In this document: in pieces, positions 57,945 through 64,000 of the stretch
How positions within the stretch are numbered: the first letter of the stretch is position 1
Layout: each line of letters opens with the position of its first letter
Assembly (NCBI RefSeq): GCF_039872745.1
Contig: NZ_JBDPZD010000006.1
Span: 124,001 to 188,000, forward strand
Length of the DNA: 64,000 bases
Source: Pelomonas paludis
GTDB taxonomy: Bacteria; Pseudomonadota; Gammaproteobacteria; Burkholderiales; Burkholderiaceae_C
Direction: 5' to 3'
The notes under the pieces: generated by a model
What the model was told of the DNA's origin: nothing
Databases searched by the model: none
The model's input: the letters and a program-made list of their open reading frames with translations, nothing else
Made by a program: the position numbers and the translations under genes

Positions 57945-59005
57945 CAGTAGTGCAGCGGCAGGTTCACGCGCTTGCCGTCGCGGGCCGATTGGTAGAGGCC
58001 GATCAGCAGCTCCAGGGACTTGAGGCCCTCGCGGCCATCGGTCTCGGCGTTGGCCTTGCCCTGCAGCACGTCGATGACGTTGCGGTAGTAGAGCGGGTGG
58101 CCAAAGCCGTAGACCGAGGTGGTCTGGTAGCTGGCGTCCTGGATCTGCGCATCCATGGCGTGGGGCTCGGCAAACTCCCAGTGCTTGATCTCGTTGACGG
58201 CCATGCCGCCGACGACCACGCTGCCCTTCTCGCCCAGGATGGTGATGGAACCTTCCAGGTTCTTGGGGTAGGTGAGCATGGTGACGTTGATCGAGCCCAT
58301 GGCCCCGTTGCGCCACTTGATGGCCGCGACGCCGGTGTCCTCGACCTCGATGTTGCGCGCCAGGGTGCCGGTGTAGGCCATGATGCTTTCGACCGGGCCG
58401 ACGATCCAGTCCAGCAGGTCCACGTAGTGGCTGGCCTGGTTCATGAAGGCGCCGCCGTCGAACTCCCAGGTGCCACGCCACTTGGCGCTGTCGTAGTAGG
58501 CCTGGGGGCGCGACCAGAAGACGTTGACCGTCACCATGTAGATGCGCCCGAAGCGGCCCTGGCTGACCGCGTTCTTCAGCATCTGCAGCGTCGGGTTGCG
58601 ACGGTTTTGCTTGACGACGAAGAGCCGCACGCTCGCCTCGTCACAGGCGCGCACCATGTCCAGGCCTTCTTGCCAGCGTGTGGCCATGGGCTTCTCGGTC
58701 ATGACGTGGAAGCCCGCCTTGGCGGCTTCAATGCACTGGCGCGGGTGCAGGCCGCTGGGGGTGGTGAGCACCACGCAGTCTGCCTCGGTGGCGGCCAGCA
58801 TGGACGCGAAGTCGGCGTGGCCGCGCGCGCCGGTCTGGGCGACGGCGGCTTGCAGCGCGGCGGGGTCGGTGTCGCAGACGTCGACCAGCTCCGCGTCGTC
58901 AGCCAGCTTCTTGATGGACTCGAAGTGGTTCTTGGCGATGCGGCCACAGCCGGCGAGTGCAAAGCGGACCTTGCGGCCCTGGATGGGGGGATGGGTGGGC
59001 TTCAT
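57944..59005 (-). CDS. UDP-GlcNAcA 3-dehydrogenase (WbpB type)
   Basis: This 353-residue Gfo/Idh/MocA oxidoreductase has the Rossmann motif FALAGCGRIAKNHFESI, HVMTEKPMATRWQEGLD with the EKP motif and GGAFMNQASHYVDLLDWIVG with the catalytic His region, matching WbpB/WlbA. It oxidises C3 of UDP-N-acetylglucosaminuronic acid using NAD. The 6-dehydrogenase WbpA that makes its substrate is not in the window. Confidence 0.9.
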   Translation of the reverse strand: MKPTHPPIQGRKVRFALAGCGRIAKNHFESIKKLADDAELVDVCDTDPAALQAAVAQTGARGHADFASMLAATEADCVVLTTPSGLHPRQCIEAAKAGFHVMTEKPMATRWQEGLDMVRACDEASVRLFVVKQNRRNPTLQMLKNAVSQGRFGRIYMVTVNVFWSRPQAYYDSAKWRGTWEFDGGAFMNQASHYVDLLDWIVGPVESIMAYTGTLARNIEVEDTGVAAIKWRNGAMGSINVTMLTYPKNLEGSITILGEKGSVVVGGMAVNEIKHWEFAEPHAMDAQIQDASYQTTSVYGFGHPLYYRNVIDVLQGKANAETDGREGLKSLELLIGLYQSARDGKRVNLPLHY

Positions 59006-59026
59006 GGCCGGAAGACTTTCAAACTC

Positions 59027-60115
59027 TCAGGCGCCGGAGGCGCGGCGGCGGGCCAGCGCTAGGGCCACGGCGGCGGCGAGACCCAGCCCGAAGCCCACGA
59101 TGGCGAAGATGCTGCGCTTGGGCTTGGATTTGCGTTCGGGCACCAGGGCCGGGTCGATGACCTGCACCTGGCCGCCTTCACGGCTTTCGTCGACGCGAGC
59201 GATCTCGTACTGGCGGGCGATCAGGTCGTACAGCGTCTCTTGGTACTTGAACTCGCGGTAGGCGCCGATGTAGCCGCCTTGGGTGACTCCCGCCTGCTCG
59301 GCGCGGGCCTGGCGGTCCATTTCGCCGCGCAGGGCGGCCACCACAGCCGATTGCTGCAGCACCTCGGGGGCTTGGTCGGCCAGGTTGCGGCGCATGGCCT
59401 GCAGGCGCACTTCGGCGGTGGTCAGCTCGGCACGCAGGCGGGCCAGTGCCTCAACGGCGGCCTTGGGCTCGACCTTGATGGCGCTGCCTGCGAGCCCGCT
59501 GCCTTGCAGCGCGGCCTGTGCGGCGTCCAGCTTGACGCGCACCTGCTTGAGCTGAGACTCGAAGAACTCGCGGCGCTGCTGGGCCTCGCTGAGGGTCAAG
59601 CTCGCGGCCAGCTTCCGCAGTTCCTCGACGTAGGCATTGGCAATGTCAGCCGCACGCTGGGGATCGTGGTCATCCACTTCGATGCTGATCACGCCGTCCT
59701 TCTTGCCGAGGCTGGCGCGTGTGCGCTCAACCAGGGTGATGCGAGCGTCGTGCTTGAGCTTCTCGTCGTAGACCTTCAGCAGATCAAAGCGGTCTAGCAG
59801 ACGGTCGGCGACGCTGCGGCTCTGGACGAAGGCCACGTACTGGTCACCTGTGTTGCGGATGGCACCTGAAAGGCCGGCAAGTGCACCAAGTGATGCCAAT
59901 GCCCCACTGGCGCTGGACTGCTGCGATTGGGGCGGCAGGAAGCTGGTGCGTGCGGTGAAAGTGGGCTTGATGAGATAGCTCAGGCCCACTGCGAGCGCCG
60001 CGACCAGGAACGGCGTCGCCACCGCAACGCGCCAGTTGGCCACCAGCGCGCCAACGATGTCTGTCAAGTTGAGGTCGGCCGGCGCGCCACCGGAGGCTGG
60101 CGTTGGAGTTGTCAT
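59027..60115 (-). CDS. Chain-length determinant (Wzz/GumC-like)
   Basis: This 362-residue inner-membrane protein has a Wzz domain with a first membrane helix (about 30-55), a long coiled-coil periplasmic region rich in Ala/Gln/Arg (residues 155-290) and a second helix near the C-terminus preceded by PERKSKPKRS. No C-terminal kinase domain is fused. It would regulate polymer length with the Wzy candidate and the OPX protein. ATG 60115; longer upstream frame rejected. Confidence 0.86.
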   Translation of the reverse strand: MTTPTPASGGAPADLNLTDIVGALVANWRVAVATPFLVAALAVGLSYLIKPTFTARTSFLPPQSQQSSASGALASLGALAGLSGAIRNTGDQYVAFVQSRSVADRLLDRFDLLKVYDEKLKHDARITLVERTRASLGKKDGVISIEVDDHDPQRAADIANAYVEELRKLAASLTLSEAQQRREFFESQLKQVRVKLDAAQAALQGSGLAGSAIKVEPKAAVEALARLRAELTTAEVRLQAMRRNLADQAPEVLQQSAVVAALRGEMDRQARAEQAGVTQGGYIGAYREFKYQETLYDLIARQYEIARVDESREGGQVQVIDPALVPERKSKPKRSIFAIVGFGLGLAAAVALALARRRASGA

Positions 60116-60126
60116 CACCGCGCGCC

Positions 60127-62115
60127 TCAGTTCTTGAGCGCCTTGAGGCCAGCAGCCCCGAGACCGAACTGGTAGAAGATCTGCGTCCAGTCGCGGGCGC
60201 TCTGGACGAAGGTGGACTTGTTCAGCTCTTCCGGCACAAAGATGGTGTCGCCGGGCTCCGCGTGGATCGCGGTCAGCCCAGAGTTGCTCGACATCCACCC
60301 CGAACTCTGGCGCGCGCTGAGCACGCTGCCATTGGCACGGACAACGAAAGTGCTGCCAACGTCGGCCCCCCGCGTCGGCCCGCCCGCCTGCTGTAGAAAG
60401 TCCTGCAATGCACCGCCGCGCCCGAACACGAAACTGCCTGCATTGAAGACCGAGCCAAAAACACCCACAGTGCTTGGTCGGGCCGGGATGACCAACCGGT
60501 CACCGTCTTCCAGCGCGAGCGCGGGCAAGGACGTTGCTGAGGGTGTCATTTGCAAAACGATGCGGCCGGTGGGGCGAACCGTGCGCATGCGTTCGACCAG
60601 CTTGCCGGTGCTGGTCTGCCGAGCTGTCTGAACTGTGGCCTCTTCGGCCGTCGTGGCGCGCTGAGTGGAGGCAGAGCGCACGAGCTCGTTTTCCAAGTCC
60701 CGCATGGCACGTTCGTAGTTCATTTCCTGCTGCTGTCGCACGCTTTCCCGCAGGAACTCCGCGCCAAACGGGAAGGCTCCGGGCGTCAGGCCGCCGGCTG
60801 CGGTCACCGCATCGGCCAGCGTGCTTCCCGGGGGCAGGATGTACTCGCCCGGTCGCAGCACTTCACCTTCAATGCGGACCCGCTTGTTCTGCCGCTGCTG
60901 CGGCTGTGCCGCAGTGATGGCGCTGACGGCCCGCACCACGTCACCCGCGCGCGGTAACTGGCTGCCTTGCTGGGGCAGCGCCAGCTCGACAACTCGCTGT
61001 TCGCTGCGTTGGCTCAGACGCTCGATGAGCAGACGCGACCGGTCGGCGACTGCTGTGAAGCCGCCGCCCATGGCGAGCAAATCAGCAACCGTTTCGCCGG
61101 CTTTGAGTTCGAAGACGGCCGCGTTGTTGACGCTGCCAATGAGGCCGACCTGTTCACCGACGGCCGTGAAGTGGATGACGTCCTCGGGCTGCAAGCGGCG
61201 GTCTGAACTGCGATCGCCCTTGATGAGCAGGTCGTACAGGTCGAACGCCACCGGCGCGGCGCCGGCGCGCCTGAGTTCGATGCGGCGGAAGCTGCCGGCG
61301 GCGTTGGGCCCGCCAGACAGCATCACCGCGTTGATCAGGGAGGCAGCACCCGTCACGGCATAGGCGCCCGGGCGCTGGGCGTAGCCCGTGACGTACACCC
61401 GCATCGTGCGTAGACGGTCGATCGAAGCGCTGAGCTTGAAGTTCTTGAACACCTGCGCCACCCGCGACTGCAGCGTGGCGTTGAGCTCATCCTGGCGCAA
61501 GCCTGCCACCATGACTGGGCCAACGCGAGGCAGGTGGATGCGGCCGAGGCGGTCAACCGTGGGGTTCAGATCGCCCTCGACGGAGCCCCACAAGGTCACT
61601 CTAAGCTCATCGCCAACGCCAATCACGTAGTCCGGCGGCACCAGGGCGCCGGATTCGGCATCCACAACAGGAACACTGTCGCCAGAAATCAAGCGAGCGC
61701 CAAAGCGCTCAATGACTAGATCTTTGTTCTCCACAAGCCCTTGGACGTATTGCTCGAACTCTCCGGGCTGATACGGCGTTGTGGGCTGCACCACCGGACG
61801 TTCGCGCCGGTCGTCGTCGTCGGACCGCCGGTCCCGGTCTTTCTCGCGGGGCTTATCGTTGTCTCGTGCACGGTCGTCGCCGCGATCACGGCTATTGCGC
61901 CCGCGGTCACTTTCGCTGGCCTTGCGTTGCGATTCCAGGCGGTATACCCCGGATGGCTCCGCTGAGCCATTCGATGCATTGCTTGAACGGGCATCTGAGT
62001 CGGTAGCAGCCAGGGTTGGCATCACCATGACAGTGAGCAAGCTGGCAAGCGCGAAGACCGAGCCCACCCGCCGGTTGGCTCCGTTGCAAATGGAGGTGAG
62101 GGTGCTTTGAGTCAT
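60127..62115 (-). CDS. Polysaccharide export OPX protein (Wza/GfcE-like, SLBB repeats)
   Basis: This 662-residue protein has a signal peptide (VFALASLLTVMVMPTLAA), then an Arg/Asp-rich low-complexity segment (about 63-107), then a polysaccharide-export domain (PDYVIGVGDELRVTLWGSV) and several SLBB beta-grasp repeats (VYVTGYAQRPGAYAV, VRIEGEVLRPGEYILPPG, VGVFGSVFNAGSFVFGRG). It forms or feeds the outer-membrane exit for the polymer. No lipobox cysteine is seen, unlike Wza. The frame runs on upstream antisense to the WecA-like gene; ATG 62115 is the real start. Confidence 0.88.
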   Translation of the reverse strand: MTQSTLTSICNGANRRVGSVFALASLLTVMVMPTLAATDSDARSSNASNGSAEPSGVYRLESQRKASESDRGRNSRDRGDDRARDNDKPREKDRDRRSDDDDRRERPVVQPTTPYQPGEFEQYVQGLVENKDLVIERFGARLISGDSVPVVDAESGALVPPDYVIGVGDELRVTLWGSVEGDLNPTVDRLGRIHLPRVGPVMVAGLRQDELNATLQSRVAQVFKNFKLSASIDRLRTMRVYVTGYAQRPGAYAVTGAASLINAVMLSGGPNAAGSFRRIELRRAGAAPVAFDLYDLLIKGDRSSDRRLQPEDVIHFTAVGEQVGLIGSVNNAAVFELKAGETVADLLAMGGGFTAVADRSRLLIERLSQRSEQRVVELALPQQGSQLPRAGDVVRAVSAITAAQPQQRQNKRVRIEGEVLRPGEYILPPGSTLADAVTAAGGLTPGAFPFGAEFLRESVRQQQEMNYERAMRDLENELVRSASTQRATTAEEATVQTARQTSTGKLVERMRTVRPTGRIVLQMTPSATSLPALALEDGDRLVIPARPSTVGVFGSVFNAGSFVFGRGGALQDFLQQAGGPTRGADVGSTFVVRANGSVLSARQSSGWMSSNSGLTAIHAEPGDTIFVPEELNKSTFVQSARDWTQIFYQFGLGAAGLKALKN
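61795..61929 (-). repeat. Arg/Asp-rich low-complexity segment in the OPX protein
   Basis: About 45 residues (positions 63-107) consist mainly of Arg, Asp, Lys, Glu and Ser, with RD/DR dipeptides repeated. It lies between the signal peptide and the export domain and is probably disordered. Confidence 0.8.
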
Positions 62116-62343
62116 GCGAATAGGGTCATGCCGGGAGCCATCCTGGCGGATGAAGGCAATACATGTGGCCGGACAACGGCCTATAGCAAAGCGGCGCGAG
62201 ATTCTAGGGGACGCATGGAGGCACATCGGGCTATAGCGGGCGGATAAACTGCTGCCGGTCGCGTACTCGTTTCGGGGTTGTCGGCTGACGGGGTGTGACA
62301 GCAAGGTATCGCCCACTGCCTGGCTCTTGAGGGAACACAGGAC
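62116..62343. promoter_or_regulatory. Divergent promoter region, OPX / WecA-like genes
   Basis: This 228-bp gap separates two divergent genes. The minus strand has TAGAAT (62206-62201) followed by CTCGCGCCG, the same core seen at 7270 and 40374, giving the OPX gene a leader of about 80 bases. CTATAG occurs twice (62181 and 62234). No clear box was found for the WecA-like gene. Confidence 0.5.
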
Positions 62344-63516
62344 ATGCTTGTCGTCTTCTTTCTGAGCTTCTTCTGCGCCGCAGCCCTGACCTTGCTGCTC
62401 GTGCGTTCGTCGCACCTGCACGGCGGGCTGTCCAAGGACTTTGATCTGGCGGGGCCGCAGAAATTTCACTCGCGGCCGGTGCCGCGCATCGGCGGTGTCG
62501 GCATCTTCGCGGCCTTTGCGGCGGGTGTGCTGACGCTGGCCTGGCGGCAGGTGACGAGCTTTGAGTGGGTGCTCACGCTGCTGCTGTGCTGCGCGCCGGC
62601 CTTCGTCTCGGGCTTGGTGGAGGACCTGACCAAGCAGGTCAGTGCACTGCGACGTCTCAGCTTCACGGCGTTGTCGGCGCTGCTGGGCGCCTGGCTGCTG
62701 GATGCATCGATTGCGCGCACCGAGATCCCGGGGCTGGACTGGATCGCCGCAATGCCGGTGGGCGCCGCCGCCCTGGCGGTGTTTGCGGTGGCGGGCGTGG
62801 CCAATTCGGTCAACATCATCGATGGCATGAATGGCCTGGCGTCCATGTGTGTTGCCATCATGCTGGCCGGCTTGGCCTATGTGGCCTTGCAGGTGGGCGA
62901 CACGCTGATCGCCAGCCTGGCCATCACCGTCATCGGCGCGACGCTGGGCTTCTTCCTCTGGAACTACCCCAACGGCCTGATCTTCCTGGGAGACGGCGGC
63001 GCCTACTTCCTGGGCTTTGTGCTGGCCGAGCTGGCCATCCTGCTGCTGGCGCGCAACGACACGGTGTCGCCGATGTTCCCGCTGCTGCTGTGCGCCTACC
63101 CGGTCTGGGAGACGGTGTTCTCCATGTACCGGCGCAAGCTGCTGCGGGGTCGCCCGGTGGGCATGCCGGATGGCATTCACCTGCACAGCCTCATTTACCG
63201 GCGCCTGATGCGCTGGGCCATCGGCAGCCGGGATGCAGCCATCCTGACCCGCCGCAACGCGCTGACGGCGCCTTACCTCTGGGTGCTGTGCAGCCTGTCC
63301 GTCATCCCGGCCACCATCTGGTGGGACGACACCCAGGCGCTGCAGATGATCCTGGTGACCTTCGTCGTGGGCTATGTGCTGCTGTACTGGCGGATCGTCA
63401 AGTTCCGCACCCCGAAGTGGCTGGTGCTGCGCGTGCCGCAAGCCGTGGCGCCGCCGCCCGTAGCTGCCGCCGGGGCCTCGGTTTCCAGGGGCGGGGATAA
63501 TCCGCCGCATGATTGA
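62344..63516 (+). CDS. WecA-like polyprenyl-phosphate HexNAc-1-P transferase
   Basis: This 390-residue polytopic protein (about eleven helices) has the MraY/WecA motifs: HSRPVPRIGGVGIF (42-55), the acidic VEDL (92-95), VNIIDGMNGLAS (156-167), FLGDGGAYFLG (214-224) and GIHLHSLIYRR. It transfers a HexNAc-1-phosphate from UDP to undecaprenyl phosphate, starting the polymer of locus 2. Given the WbuB-like enzyme, GlcNAc- or 6-deoxy-HexNAc-phosphate is likely. It diverges from the OPX gene. Confidence 0.9.
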   Translation: MLVVFFLSFFCAAALTLLLVRSSHLHGGLSKDFDLAGPQKFHSRPVPRIGGVGIFAAFAAGVLTLAWRQVTSFEWVLTLLLCCAPAFVSGLVEDLTKQVSALRRLSFTALSALLGAWLLDASIARTEIPGLDWIAAMPVGAAALAVFAVAGVANSVNIIDGMNGLASMCVAIMLAGLAYVALQVGDTLIASLAITVIGATLGFFLWNYPNGLIFLGDGGAYFLGFVLAELAILLLARNDTVSPMFPLLLCAYPVWETVFSMYRRKLLRGRPVGMPDGIHLHSLIYRRLMRWAIGSRDAAILTRRNALTAPYLWVLCSLSVIPATIWWDDTQALQMILVTFVVGYVLLYWRIVKFRTPKWLVLRVPQAVAPPPVAAAGASVSRGGDNPPHD

Positions 63517-64000
63517 CACCCACGAGCCGGCACTAGACGCCGCGCCAGCCGCCCGTTTCGACACCCTCCCGCTCGACCCCAAGCTCCTGCGGGCAGTGGC
63601 CGATTCCGGCTATCTGACGATGACGCCCATCCAGGCCAAGGCGATTCCCATCGTGCTGGAAGGGCGTGACGTGATGGGTGCGGCCCAGACCGGCACCGGC
63701 AAGACGGCGGCGTTCTCGATCCCGCTGCTGCAGCGCATGCTCAAGCATGAGAACCCCAGCGTGTCGCCCGCGCGGCACCCGGTGCGGGCCCTGGTGTTGG
63801 CCCCAACGCGCGAGCTGGCCGACCAGGTGGCCGAGAACGTCAAGAAGTACGCCAAGCACACGCACCTGCGCTCGACCGTCGTCTTCGGCGGCATCGACAT
63901 GAAGCCGCAGACCTTGCAGCTCAAGGCGGGCGTCGAGGTGCTGATCGCAACACCGGGCCGCTTGCTCGACCACATCGAGGCCAAGAACTGCGTGCTCAAC
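63509..64000 (+). CDS. DEAD-box RNA helicase, 3' truncated by window edge
   Basis: The first 164 codons are present. FDTLPLDPKLLRAVADSGY and TPIQAKAIP form the Q motif; AAQTGTGKTAAFSIPLLQ is Walker A; APTRELADQV is motif Ia; a GG and IATPGRLLDH (Ib) follow. The DEAD motif itself is beyond the edge. The layout resembles RhlE. ATG 63509 overlaps the WecA-like stop by eight bases, and GATAATCC stands 14 bases before it, so it may have its own promoter. Confidence 0.9.
   Translation, partial: MIDTHEPALDAAPAARFDTLPLDPKLLRAVADSGYLTMTPIQAKAIPIVLEGRDVMGAAQTGTGKTAAFSIPLLQRMLKHENPSVSPARHPVRALVLAPTRELADQVAENVKKYAKHTHLRSTVVFGGIDMKPQTLQLKAGVEVLIATPGRLLDHIEAKNCVLN

Noticed and set aside
60127..63582. A 1151-codon minus-strand open frame that would fuse the OPX protein to a long N-terminal extension
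   Set aside because: The first 489 codons are antisense to the WecA-like gene and low in recognisable sequence; a proper ATG with signal peptide exists at 62115.
1..64000. tRNA/rRNA genes, CRISPR arrays, insertion sequences, prophage
   Set aside because: No cloverleaf-like segments, spaced direct repeats, transposase or integrase motifs were noticed; a dedicated scan would be needed to exclude small RNAs.

Overview
The window is a high-GC bacterial chromosome segment. Its G+C looks like about two thirds over most of its length and is visibly lower between about 22.7 and 31 kb. A small secreted DUF4148 protein (a family largely confined to Burkholderiales), the very short intergenic gaps and the gene content all suggest a betaproteobacterium of the order Burkholderiales. 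The genus cannot be read from the sequence. I saw no rRNA, tRNA, CRISPR array, transposase or prophage gene.

Left flank (1-7241): a truncated M61 peptidase, a DUF3108 protein and an enoyl-CoA hydratase overlap end to end. They are followed by the DUF4148 protein with a strong terminator. On the minus strand come a three-gene set (saccharopine-dehydrogenase-like, DUF4166, DCC thiol oxidoreductase) and lysS.

Glycan locus 1 (7297-16482, plus strand): flippase, O-acyltransferase, two GT4 glycosyltransferases, methyltransferase, sugar aminotransferase, a PglC-type initiating phosphosugar transferase, a PglF/WbpM-type 4,6-dehydratase and an unknown secreted protein. Together they look like a lipid-linked glycan pathway that starts with a 4-amino-4,6-dideoxy-HexNAc.

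Centre (16475-37058): a nine-gene minus-strand operon starts with a clear HMW1C-family (GT41) cytoplasmic protein N-glycosyltransferase. It continues with a sugar aminotransferase, WbqC-like protein, two tandem beta-propeller glycosidase-like paralogues, a GNAT acetyltransferase, two methyltransferase-like proteins and an APS kinase. Diverging from it across a 497-bp gap is a secreted, Asn/Thr/Ser-rich, S-layer-like protein with 15 N-x-S/T sequons. A complete-looking type II secretion operon (GHIJKLM, a C-like gene, D, E, F) follows directly. My leading hypothesis is one system: a surface protein N-glycosylated in the cytoplasm, exported by Sec and passed to an adjacent T2SS.

Glycan locus 2 (37066-63516): a sulfotransferase, a membrane sulfatase-fold enzyme with Thr in place of the catalytic Cys/Ser, a 70-residue membrane peptide, then a Wzx/Wzy-type polysaccharide cluster. 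It holds two more flippases, a Wzy candidate, a GumC/Wzz-like protein, an OPX export protein and a WecA-like initiating transferase. Sugar supply covers the UDP-L-FucNAc pathway (CapE/CapF/CapG type) and part of the Wbp pathway to 2,3-diamino uronic acids (WbpB, WbpE, WbpD) with the WbpG/HisH/HisF amidotransferase set. A DEAD-box helicase gene runs off the right edge.
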